Shown here one piece after another: positions 44,201 to 55,005 of a stretch of DNA of 64,000 bases. Position numbers and translations under genes: made by a program. Origin of the DNA: Cryptomeria japonica (taxonomy: Eukaryota; Streptophyta; Pinopsida; Cupressales; Cupressaceae); assembly GCF_030272615.1 (NCBI RefSeq), contig NC_081405.1, positions 316,076,041-316,140,040 of the forward strand, read 5' to 3'. Every line of letters begins with the position of its first letter. Position 1 is the stretch's first letter. Under the pieces are notes generated by a model. The model had not been told where the DNA came from. It did no database searches and worked only from the letters and a program-made list of their open reading frames with translations.

Positions 44201-44940
44201 AATCCAGATATCCATTTCCATCAACATATAATTTTTATTAGTATTAATAAAAGTTTTTAATTTGTTTGAATGCTATTATAAACAATAAGTATTTAGTACT
44301 ATGGATCACAATAGTTATGTTATTAAGACAGATTGAACACAAACTCAACCAAAATTTTTAATTATCTAAGAATTAAAATATAGGTATAATTAGATGTGTA
44401 TCGAGAAAATAGGAATAGGAAATATAGTTTAATATGATTATGTTTATGGGGCCTTTCTTTTTAACTAAAATCAGTGAAAAGTAATCTTGGATGAGAAATC
44501 AAGAAGTTATTTATTGTCAAATTTGAAGATACAATAAGAACCAAATTTGCAATGCTCTACATATAATCTACTAATTCTTTTTAAATGGTGGAGATTAAGG
44601 GGCTCAAATAAAGGGAGCACACAAATCAATCATATTTTTGTCAAAAAAATGTAACATAGCACTGAGTGTGTTCCCTCTAAAATGATGAAATTTTCTAGTT
44701 TTCTAAAAAAATATTCAATAGAAGCCCATACAACTCTTCAAAAATTTATTCCCTAGTTATGCCTATCGTTCCCTCTTTTCTTAATCCTCTCTCTATTGTT
44801 CTCTTACTCACCTCTCAAAGTTGTAACTTCTCCCTCCTACACACTCTCTCTAGGTTGTTATGTCTCACCCTCCTCTATTTCCATCCTCACTTTGTATCCT
44901 CTTCGTCTCTTAAAATTATTAATGGTTTAAGCTTTAGGGA
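44201..44940. other. AT-rich stretch, no gene recognised
   Basis: Contains a diverged direct repeat of 43,350-43,450 at 44,240-44,340. Nothing else stands out. Confidence 0.4.
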
Positions 44941-44946
44941 TTACAT

Positions 44947-46375
44947 TTTTAGGGTTTAGGGCTTAAAGTTTAGGATTTATGGCTTAGATTTCATGGTTTA
45001 TATATAGTTAATGATGGAGAGTAAATGGTTTACCTTACCATCCCTCTGTCCCTCCCCACTTTATCAATACTCCCCTTTCTCTCTCTCCCTCCCTCTCTCC
45101 CTCTATTACTCTTTGTGCATATTTTATTTAATTTATATTTTCTCTTTTTATTTTCTAGTTAGTTACCTTTCCCTCCCACTCTTTGTCTCTCCCCTTTGTC
45201 GTTCTCTACCTCCTCCCCTCTTTACCTCTCTACCTCTCTCTTCTTGTCTATTTACCAAACGCTTTATCCCCTCCATCTCTCAAATCTTTCTCTCTTTCCC
45301 CCTCTATATATCTTACCTCTATCTCCCTCTCTATGTTTTTGAAGTCTCAATCTCTTCCCTCTCTAGGTCTCTCCCTCTCTCTCCACCTCTCTCACCCTCC
45401 CTTGTTACTCATCTCTTTATTACCCTCTTTCATATTCTCTCTACCCTCACTTCTTTGTCTTTTCCCACTTTATATCTCTCCCCCCTCTCTACCTCTCTCC
45501 CTCCTTTCTTGCCCCACTCTTTGTTATTATATTTCCCTCGCTTCTCTCTATCCCTCCTCTATGTCTCTCCATCCCTCCCTATCCACCTTTCCCCCTCTCC
45601 CTCCTTTCCCCCTTGTCTCTTTGTTCTTCTCTCTCTCCATATTACCATATATGTAGGTCTCTTTATCGTTACCCCCTCTCTTTCTCTCTCAATTTTTATC
45701 TTCCTTCTCCTTACCCCCTCTCTCTCCATCTATCTCCCTCTCCACTCTTCCTCTCTATAACTTATTCATGATTTAGGGTTTATGACAAAGTGTTTAGAGT
45801 TTAGGGTATATGATTGATAATGAAAGGCTGAGGGTCTACTTATGCCTCCCTCACTTTGTTCCTCTCTATTTATCCTTCCCTGTTTCCCCCTATCTTCTAT
45901 GCCACCTCTCTCTCCCCTCTCAATCTCTCCCTCCCTCTGTCATTACCCCTCTCTATTCTTCTTTATCTATCTCTTTTCTCTCTTTGTACCCTTTCCAAGT
46001 CATTATCTCTCACTTCCAACCTCTTCCATATGTATCGATCCCTCTATCTCCTTATCTTTTTTCTTATCTCTCTTTGTTTGACATATGTAATTCATTGTCT
46101 CCTATTGGTTCTGTCTCTCATCATCTCTTTGTCTTTCCCAGGTCTCTATGTCTATCCATCCCTCCCTCCTTACCCAAATGCCCTTTGTTGTTATTTATCA
46201 TCTTTTCTTCTCTCTCATACGTCTCCCCTCTAGATATCACCCTCCCTCCTTTCTCCTCTCTTTTTTATTCTCTCCCTCCACTCTCTAGCTTGTTGCCCCT
46301 CCCTCCCACACTCTCTCTTTTTCTCGTTCATTATCTCTCAAAATATCACTTGCTCTATGGTTGAGGGAATTTTGT
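44947..46375. repeat. Pyrimidine-rich tract in two blocks with telomere-like motifs
   Basis: 45,040-45,760 and 45,840-46,350 are almost entirely C and T on the plus strand (CTCTCCCTCTCTCTCCCTCT-like, irregular). Before the first block is TTTTAGGGTTTAGGGCTT (44,947) and between the blocks are ATTTAGGGTTTATG (45,771) and AGTTTAGGGTATATG (45,797), which resemble the plant telomere unit TTTAGGG. Long open frames here (for example 45,011-45,760) come from the absence of purine-containing stops and are not genes. Confidence 0.85.
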
Positions 46376-46419
46376 CTCTTATTGAGGGCATAAAGTATAT
46401 GATAGAGAGTTGAGAGTAT

Positions 46420-48156
46420 TGTTGGAAATATGTCTTGTCATTGATGTTAGACTGATGTCTAACAATATGTGTTCTCATTAAGGAGAAATGTTGATTGATT
46501 GTTGAAATTTAGTTGGATGAATGAAGTATGTGTCGTGGTCATTATTGGTGAATAAAATGATGCATGTTTGAGCATTTTTACTAATTTAAATGATGTGTTA
46601 TGGGAAAGTGTGCCATGTTTGATATGTTAGAGACATAGAAGGATAAATCAAGATTTATCAGATGGTATTATGCTAGTTCAAAGTTATAGTTTATATTAAT
46701 TCACTATGATTTATGTTTTAGTTACATGATGTGGTCATCTTAGTTGGTGTCCATATTTTTAGGAAGTTAATAGAATGATATTTGAGATCAATATCATATT
46801 TGGTCTTTGAATAAAATTGTCATAGTGTTGAACACAATGCTTTTTCCTACGTCAATGGACTAGTATCTTGGTCTACATTTTACTACATTACTATCTCTAG
46901 TTGTGCATTTTAGGATTTAGTATTTATTGTGTTTCAGGGGCCTATTTTAAATTTTTTCAAGTCATAATATCTTCAACAAAAAATTCATAATGGTTTGAAC
47001 TCTAGATCACATTTGTTAGTATAATATATTCTAGTTGGCTCATTAGAATGTTATACATTCTACCACGGTGATTGTTCCAGCTATGCAATTTTGGGAAGTC
47101 TTAAGGATAATGTATGGGAATATAAAGTATCATGCTTCAAAGTTTTTTATTCCTCAGTGAATGATATGTATCATATTGATGACATATAGTTTATCAAATC
47201 TGCACTATGATTTCTAGTTTAATTAGTTTCTTCCACTGCACTAGAATTTGATGATTATTTACTCCAAAAGATATTTGTAGAATGTTCAAAATTATCTTTA
47301 GTGCTTGCATATTATTCTATACAATATTTTTTGTGTCTCTCCATTAAGTAGAAGATAAATACTTAGCAATTTTGATATTAGTATTGATATTTGGGCCGAC
47401 AGGGTAAGTCCCTTTAATTGTGATTGATCGTAATCTATTTCATTTTCTTTGGAGGAGATGGCATAAGTTTTGTTTTCAAATTAAGCCTTTCTTTATTCAC
47501 AACCTATTTTTTATAATCATAAATGTGTTTGTGACCGACTTATGTAGAGTCACACATATCATTTTTTCCAATGAGCTAACGTAATTAATTTTTTGGGGTA
47601 TTGTGGAGGATACATATATAAGGATAATAAATTTTTTAATATGTGAGGCTTAATGTGAAGTTTTGCGATATGCAAAATTACTCACTGATATATTAGATAA
47701 TTATGAAGTGTCTGAAATCAATGTGACAAATTATTTGGGCTACAAAGAGGACTCTACTATTGACATTTATAAGATGCTTCTTCTACAACAACTCACATTA
47801 TGTTACTTATTGTACAATCTCATTGTATATTTCCATGGGGAATTAATATTTAGTCTTCAACTATATTTTATCTTGCCCTAAGGTAGTGTTATTAGGCTAG
47901 AAGTGTATTCAAGAAATAGTGAGCTTTGTTTGAAGTTATCCTAAAATAAATTTTGTAATAACTTATTTTCATATATTGTGAGTTGATCCTCATACTGTTT
48001 TTTTTTTTTCCTTTATGGGTTTTTTCGATAAAAATATTTGTGTTCTTGTGTGATTCATGTTGTGTTTCATTCTTTACTTATACAAATATGATTTAATGGG
48101 TTGAAAGATTTAAATGGTTAAATTTTATTTTAAGTTGATTGACCCTCCCGTGGTCA
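46420..48156 (+). repeat. 5' LTR of copia relic B
   Basis: It begins TGTTGGAAATATGTC with CTTGTCATTGATG, resembling the other Sirevirus-like LTR openings, and ends GACCCTCCCGTGGTCA before a weak primer site, as in element S. The length of about 1.74 kb is inferred from motifs only. Open frame 47,663-47,881 within it is taken as chance. Confidence 0.5.
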
Positions 48157-48161
48157 AGAAT

Positions 48162-48173
48162 TGGTATCCGAAA
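48162..48173 (+). other. Decayed primer binding site of relic B
   Basis: ATTGGTATCCGAAAA occupies the place of ATTGGTATCAGAGC; only the first seven bases (TGGTATC) are kept. Confidence 0.4.
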
Positions 48174-49204
48174 AAGGTTTCTAAGGAAACCATATAAAAA
48201 TTGAGGTAGGCTCTACATTGGAACATAAAGGATTTTGGAGTGATACTAAATAGTGAGACTCTTACATAAGAATACTTAGAAGAAATGCAACCTAAAGGAT
48301 TGGATATTGATCTAATGAATTGTCATGTTGATCTTGAAGGAGAATTTTGATCTACCCTTGATGATCTAGAATATGCAAGAGAAGATTGTGAGGATTAGAA
48401 AACTAAGTTTAATGAGGCCAAAAAGATGATTAATAGACTGAAAAATCATGTTGAAAAAAGAAAGGGATGGAAAGATAAGCTCAAGGTGATGAAAGAAGAA
48501 ATATCAAACAAAAGAATGAAGTATGAAAAGTTTGTGATGGTAAAGTGAAGAAGATAGAAAGTGATATGTTAAATATAAATGTTTAGGCTGATAAGGAAAG
48601 AAAATTGTATATTGTTTGTACACCAAAATTTATGATAAAACTATTCAATGTACCAAAAATGAAAAAGATATTGTTTCTCTAAAAAGAGAACTAACGGATG
48701 CAGAGGAGAAAATAGAGAAAGGATTGAAGCTCAATGGTGACCTCACTTTCTTGATGAGATACTTAGTTATTAGAAACTATAGAAGAACAAGGGTGGAATT
48801 GGTTTTGAAAAGGGATAAATCTCTAAGGAAAATGGAATGAATGAGAAAGGTAATAAAGAGTTTCAAGGTGAATCCAAGAAGATATTTAATGAGAATAAAA
48901 AAATTCACTAAAGTCTAAGACAAGAGGAGGAGTTTGAAAAGGTTAGTTCCTAATCAGGTTGCTCAAAGTAGGTACTCTCAACCATTTAATAGAAATTTAT
49001 TTTCTTGCAATAATATTGGAAAAGAGGATACAAAATTTAGGATTAGGATAAACATGTAGGCCTTGTGGGCCTCTATCATTCAATGGTCAATGATATGATT
49101 GCAAAAAAAATTATCACAAGGATAATGAATGCAGATGTAGAGTGACGAGAAATGGTTTCTTGAATGTGAACATTGCTAGGAATTATATATCTTTCAATTC
49201 TTAC

Positions 49205-49930
49205 TATAGACACCTAAAATTGTCCTTTGATTAAATAAATATTTATTATTTATTTTTAATTAATTCACTTACCATTTCCCTCTTTAACCCTAGCCCTCAA
49301 ACTTGTTCATGTGGATCGTAATCTAAAATCATAAGAATGTGGCAAGTGTCGATCATCTCTTCATTGACTTTCTATTTTCTCGAAATTAAACACAACTTTT
49401 AATGTCATCCCTTCATTTTAAAATTAACATATTAATGCTATTAACCCTTATCCTTACCGTTTCAACTCCTAATCTTCTCCCATCATATTTATCTACACTT
49501 TAATCCTATTGATTCTCTTTCATCTATGTGATGTTAACCATTTGTCTAATAAACTCTTAATCTAAACCTTCCATTTTTAGGATGATCTCTACAATACAGG
49601 ATTCCTCCTTTTATTTTCCATAGAACATACTTGAGCATACACACACTCTACCAAAATCACACTAGAAATATATCATCACACTTCTAGGCATACATCATCA
49701 AAACCAAATCCTTTCTTCCTTAACATCTTGTGCAAGTGCAAGATAATTCCGAGAGAACCCATTACCAAGGACAAGATCATGGAAGACAAGAGAATAATTG
49801 ATACAAGCCACTCTTGCACGTGAAGGTATAATTTTAATTATTTTATGTTATTTGCATGCAGTTGTAGATATTTATTCATGTTGTATTGAATTAGTTTATA
49901 GATCTAAATTAGTGGTTGGCTTAGTTAGCG
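49205..49930 (+). repeat. Solo LTR of the G2 family inside relic B gag
   Basis: It opens TATAGACACCTAAAATTG and runs into ATTAAATAAATATTTATT, as in G and G2. The gag zinc-finger region continues on both sides. The right end lies between about 49,860 and 49,935 and I could not fix the target duplication. Confidence 0.6.
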
Positions 49931-50142
49931 TTTACAAATAAGATTCAAATCTAGCATAGATGGTTACTATTATACATGCAATAGGTTTGGCCATAAGGAT
50001 AATGATATTAGATATAACACAAGAAGGATTGTATGCTTTGTAAAATGACACTGCATGTTATAACTACAATAAACACGTATATATTATTAAATTTTATAAA
50101 GGAAGTAATATCAAGTCTTGTATTCCATAAAACAAGGTTGAT

Positions 50143-51264
50143 GCCTCATATTTCCTCTTCTAACCTTGATGTGTAGTTGGTTTCTAATACAGAGATGGAT
50201 GAGGATGACAGTGGTACGACCATGGATTGGCGGGATATCAAGGATATGGAGGAACCTGTGTATAAAACAAAGAAAGAAGGAGAGTTTATGGTGATCCTGG
50301 GAACTAACACTAGAAGGAAAATCAATCCTCCAAGGTGGGTGCCCAATAAGTTCAAACTTAGCAGCAGGAAAATGCAATACCTGGAGGCACCCACAAAAAA
50401 GAAATCTAAACTTACCAAATCTAGGGGGTCCAAATTCCTAGACCACGAGATTAGGTTGGACATCCCTATCAAGGTGGATGATGAGAAATAGGGGCTTGAG
50501 ATTAAGGAAAATAGAGGCGAGGTAAAGGAGGAAAGGGCGATTGGAAATTTGCTATTGGAGGCTATCGAAAGTCAGGAAAACTATTGGAAGTGGGTGGAGA
50601 AGGAAATTGGATCCCTAAATGATGGGATTAAAGGAATTTTTGACACGTTCATGGAATCCTCTATGCCCAATAAATCAGAGAAGATCATGAGTATAATCCA
50701 GAAATTTTCTCAGGATGTGGAAACTATGAAGGTTATCCAAGAGCATAGAATTGAGAAGATAGAAGAGGATGTGAGTGAGATCAAGTAAAACCTGAACAAT
50801 CTGATGGAAATCAGTAGGCAGGCGATGAACAATAATGCTGATGGTTCAGAAAAGATTAATTCCATGATGATTGATTATAGAACCAGGACCATTGCTAGTG
50901 ACCCTCCCATGGGAGAAAAGAAGAAAAATATGGCTTTGGAGGGTGGATAGAGTGTTGTTGGTGGGAAGACTAGTTCGGGTCTGTGTACTAGAACTAGGAG
51001 TCAGAGCAAGGACCAAGGAACCTCCAAATTCATCATGGAGGACTTGGAGAAAATTAATAGTAGTATTATTCAGAAAAATATTGAATTCATGCACTCTCTT
51101 AGCTAAGTGCATGGTCCCATTTTTTTGTTCAACTTTTTTGTTTGTTGTCATTCTATGTGGGATTTGTCCCCTATTATACTTAGTTTTTCAGTCTGGTTGG
51201 TAGGTGGCCTTGGTCTGTAATACTTTGGGTTTCAGGACCCTATAAAACTTGTTTATTTTTATCA
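50143..51264 (+). mobile_element. LINE-like insertion with a coiled-coil ORF, 14-bp target duplication
   Basis: Flanks AAAACAAGGTTGAT (50,129-50,142) and AAAACAGGGTTGAT (51,265-51,278) match at 13 of 14 bases and gag sequence resumes beyond. The insert contains a mostly open plus-strand frame (50,177-50,491, 50,549-50,788 and on to about 51,105) broken by TAG, TAA and TAG, encoding a basic then coiled-coil protein (EKIMSIIQKFSQDVETMKVI), and ends with CAGGACCCTATAAAACTTG then TTATTTTTATCAAA. No reverse transcriptase is present. Target-duplication length and the short A-rich end fit target-primed retrotransposition; it may be a truncated LINE first ORF or a non-autonomous relative. Confidence 0.55.
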
Positions 51265-51626
51265 AAAACAGGGTTGATTTGACTTAAATGATGAAGTAGA
51301 TGGAAAAGATATGGTCTAGAAGTTTGAAGAAAAGAAAGATAATGGGCTGAAGAATGTATATGTACCTAATATTGGTGTAGATTGTTGTTCTGGAAACAAA
51401 ATTCAAAAGGTATTAGTTCTGAGGGAGTAACTTCTATAAAGCATATAATCTTCAACATATTGGTCTAAGCTGATATGGACATGATGATTTAGTAATATTG
51501 AGTAAGTTGGTTTAATTTATGGAGTAAATATTTTCCTTGCAGAGGATTGTGAATTATTTTATAGATCTTAGTTATGACAAAAGGGTCAAAAGATACTAAA
51601 ACCTAATGAACAATTAAGGCAATAGA

Positions 51627-51866
51627 TGTTGGGAAAATAAGTGTTGTACACATTGCATAATAATATTTATAATTACAATATTTTATTTATTATGTGAGTT
51701 TCATATGCACGTGTAAAGTGTAGAGATTCATTTTGAATTTTCTCAGGGTCACTTGATGAGTTGTATTGTATCATTGCATATTATATTATGTTTATTTAAT
51801 ATTAGGGAAAGTAAATTTAATAAATTACTCAATATTAGATGTGGTGTGAATGGGGTAGTTAGCTCA
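51627..51866 (+). repeat. Short copia-type LTR
   Basis: TGTTGGGAAAATAAGTG opens and TAGTTAGCTCA closes a 240-bp unit directly followed by TGGTATTAGAACATG, a variant of the initiator Met-tRNA primer site. This matches short-LTR copia lineages. Nothing clearly coding follows to 53.1 kb. Confidence 0.5.
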
Positions 51867-51881
51867 TGGTATTAGAACATG

Positions 51882-53153
51882 ATTTTGTAGAATAGAGTTT
51901 TGATGTGATACGACTTGTTAGTTTTGTGAGAGCTTGTATCTGTAAAAGAAACTAGAAGGGTAGGTATTTGGGTAAGCCAGGTCAGCCTTTATGGAGGTTA
52001 GAATCATGTTATGGGAGGTTTGGTTAAATACTTGTTCACATGGAGTCCTTATTAGTAACTAGAGTTTGGAAATAATTCACGACATATTATAATTTTGCAT
52101 TGCTAATATTATATGGATGGTAGATGCATTTGGAAGATGGATTTTTCTATCATTATGGTTTTCCTAGGGTGTTTTATGTGTCATCTTTGATGAGTATGTT
52201 GTTTATACTTTGCATATCGATTCTCAGTGATTATTTTGTTGATTTCTTAATTGGATTATGTGGAAATTGGCATATATCTAGTTGCAAGTTTCTTTTCAGT
52301 TTGTATTAGATTCATGGTTTTATTTGTATAACACTAGCAGTTGAATCCATGAAATGTATGAAATAATATTAAACAAGGCAAGATATGTGGTTTCATTATA
52401 GCTTATGGTGTTGTGTATTTGTCCACTTTTTTTTATAGATTTGGGTTTATTAAAATTTGTTTCAAAATGAGTTTTCATAGATGTTTATTTGGGGGTTTTC
52501 AAGATGAAGTTTTACATTTGACCCTGTCAGAAACAATTGAATCCATGGTTGCATTTAGGAGACAAATTTTGATATGTAATTTTTCCCATTTTGATAATGG
52601 AGGCTTGACAAGAAAAAAGTTTATTTCGTATGGTAATATGACCATGTTGTGCATTGTCAATGAAAAAATTCTTTGTAGATATATAGAATCCTATCAAGCC
52701 TTTTTGGAAAAATATTGAAAAAAAATAAAATTAAAAAGCTTGGAAAATATTAATTAAAATTACTTTTTATTTTTTTCAATCCTACACCCATACCCCCAAT
52801 GTTGGGACAATGGTGGTACTGCTACTACCCATGGGTAGTAGGAAGTACCCGCACTGTCCATGATTTGTGGGTGGTACTCCCATGTCGGTGGCAATAAGGG
52901 CCCCTCATCCTATGGAGAAGCCATGGGTGGGAGTTTACCCCCATAAAATAAAAAATATATCTTTTAAATTGTCATTTTTAATAAAATAAAAAATTATTTA
53001 AAAAATTCTGGTCACCTTTTTAAAAGTTAATGTTTTATTAAGTTTTTAATATTAAAAACATTGAAACTAAATTTATTCCATTCGATGGAAATTTGTATAT
53101 GCTATGGTTGATATGTGGATGGGTCTAGCTAGGGGCCAACCTATAAAAAAATG
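51882..53153. other. AT-rich stretch with decayed copia interior, no gene recognised
   Basis: Open frames at 52,124-52,309 and 52,413-52,718 show no family motif. The hairpin at 52.8 kb is listed separately. Confidence 0.35.
52805..52860. repeat. Imperfect 27-bp-arm hairpin with a perfect 20-bp palindromic core
   Basis: The core CTACTACCCATGGGTAGTAG at 52,822-52,841 is a perfect palindrome. Outside it, GGACAATGGTGGTACTG on the left pairs imperfectly with GAAGTACCCGCACTGTCC on the right. Confidence 0.8.
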
Positions 53154-53350
53154 TTAAAAATAAAAAATGGTTTTCCTTTTCACAACATAGTGCTTTGGTT
53201 GTGCCATAAAGATATCCTCCTCCAAATCACTATGAATGAAAGTAGTTTTCACATCCATTTGCTCAGCTTCTAAATCATAAGTGTCATTAATAGAAAGGAA
53301 AAATCTAATGGATGTCAATTTTGTAACAAGAAAAAATATCTCACCATAAT
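53154..53350 (-). pseudogene. Copia reverse transcriptase fragment
   Basis: Minus strand, about 60 residues: VTKLTSIRFFLSINDTYDLE followed by AEQMDVKTTFIHSDLEEDIF and MAQPKHYVV. This is the RT finger/palm segment before the YVDD box in copia polyproteins (AEQMDVKTAFLHGDLEEEIY). Isolated, ends are abrupt. Confidence 0.85.
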
Positions 53351-53374
53351 AAACACCCTCAACCAAAGAGTAGC

Positions 53375-53472
53375 AGATCTGGTAAGGGATTACTATAACA
53401 ATATTTGCACTCTCTCAATCCAACTACTTCCAACGGATCTGGTAAAGGATTACTGCAGTATTGTCTGCACTT
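53375..53472. repeat. 60-bp tandem duplication next to the RT fragment
   Basis: GATCTGGTAA(G/A)GGATTACT occurs at 53,376 and 53,436, each followed by a similar CAATATTTGCAC / CAGTATTGTCTGCAC ending. Confidence 0.75.
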
Positions 53473-54805
53473 GGACTTTTCCACATACACCTTCACTCTT
53501 ACACATACATCATACTCTATTATTCGCACTACACACTACTCTCGTACACTTTGTTTCTCTATCTTCTCAATTTAGTTGAATACCATGTCCCGTTTTCTAC
53601 TTTAGCACATTCACACATCCATACATATTACCTTCCTCTCTCTATATAAATATACTAGGATAACATATTGGCCAAGCACAAATGACCTACATAATAATAC
53701 ATTTCTCAAATCAATACACTACACAAACATACCTCGACCAAAATAGGTAACCAAGTCGGCTTTCACTGATCTTATACATGCTTGACAAACACACCTCTAT
53801 TACCAAAACAAAAAAAGGTCTACCAAACCCATAGATGCGGACTCATAACAACAAATTCCAATCATAGCAACTCCTATCTTCAAGATAGATGACATAGATT
53901 CTAGAGAAAACATTTGGCAATACAAGAAACATAACTAATACGAGAACTCAATACAAACTATGATAAGAAAAGAAAAAGACTCAAGAGAATAAGATCTCCC
54001 ATAAATAACTCCCATAGATCATTCATGTCTTATTTCTCAATATCACATACATAACTACCTTCCACCATTTCTCAACAAGCCACTTTCAGTCCTAATGGGA
54101 TCACTGAGTTTGACATCAATGACAAAATTCACATAGATCTAAAAAATATCTCTTATATTTTCCTATTTTATTTTGTTAGTTTTAGTTTAAAAATTTCAAT
54201 ACCATTCATTGAAGTGTTATCTCATAGAATAATATCATTACAATATATACATCAAATTTCTTCCACAAATATTGATGAATAGAAGAGACGGTAGACTACC
54301 ATAGATGGAACTTTGTGATGCTTTGGGGTTTGTCTCCCAAATAAGTAAATATACATTTCCATGTTATTATAATGAAACCCTATATATATTATAAGGGGGC
54401 TTCAAGATGGTGGAGAACATAAAGGTTTTAGGCTTGGAATGCCATCGTACTACATATATCTATGCATAGTAGCTAATTAAAATTAAGAGTCTTAAAAGTA
54501 GGATACTATCCTTAAGACAATTATAGTCCCCAAAAGGTAAAAGTAACAGTCCATTCATCAAAATAAAGAGTTACTACGAGGAATTCATAACAAAGATGTA
54601 GGGTCTACAATGTTATATGATAACGATAATGAATAAGTGCCAAGATAGTTAATAAATAGATCCCTATAAAGATTCATGATAAAGGTTCATTCTAACATGG
54701 AAACATATTTGTGACATTACTTGAATCTAAAAGAGTGCAATTAACAAAATGATAGTATATGCATGCTTAGGAGATGCAAGGATACAAAGTTATAAGAGGA
54801 AAGAT
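53473..54805. other. Non-coding stretch, nothing recognised
   Basis: AT-rich with a short pyrimidine-rich part (53,470-53,650). No open frame with family features. Confidence 0.4.
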
Positions 54806-54878
54806 GTGAGGCCCTACCCTGACTCATCCTAGCATTTCAGTGATTTTCATGTTGGGACTATTATGGATGCTTTATTTT

Positions 54879-55005
54879 TATGCATTATGGATTTAGAACT
54901 TATATGATTCCATGATTTGGATAACATTGATGTATATTGATGTTTCATTTCTATGCATTATGGATATAGAACTCTATATGATTCTAGAATAGGATAACTT
55001 TGAGA
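54879..55005. repeat. 73-bp tandem duplication
   Basis: TATGCATTATGGAT(T/A)TAGAAC begins at 54,879 and 54,952, both followed by TATATGATTC and GGATAAC. Confidence 0.75.

Larger units (their letters stand above)
48190..51420 (+). pseudogene. Copia relic B gag, split by two insertions
   Basis: 48,350-48,840 reads as a decayed Lys/Glu-rich coiled coil, then FSCNNIG (about 49,000), a knuckle-like CKKNYHKDNECRC (about 49,100), then after an interruption CNRFGHKDND (about 49,970), and after a second interruption KVDL..DEVDGKDMV (about 51,270-51,320), which parallels KVDIEETREDMNQTW in element S gag. The order matches S gag closely, so this is one gag cut by the LTR at 49,205 and the insertion at 50,143-51,264. 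Many stops and shifts. Confidence 0.6.

Noticed and set aside
45011-45760. 249-codon open frame and overlapping long frames in the CT-rich tract
   Set aside because: Low-complexity pyrimidine DNA lacks stop codons by composition; the Leu/Ser/Pro product is not a real protein.
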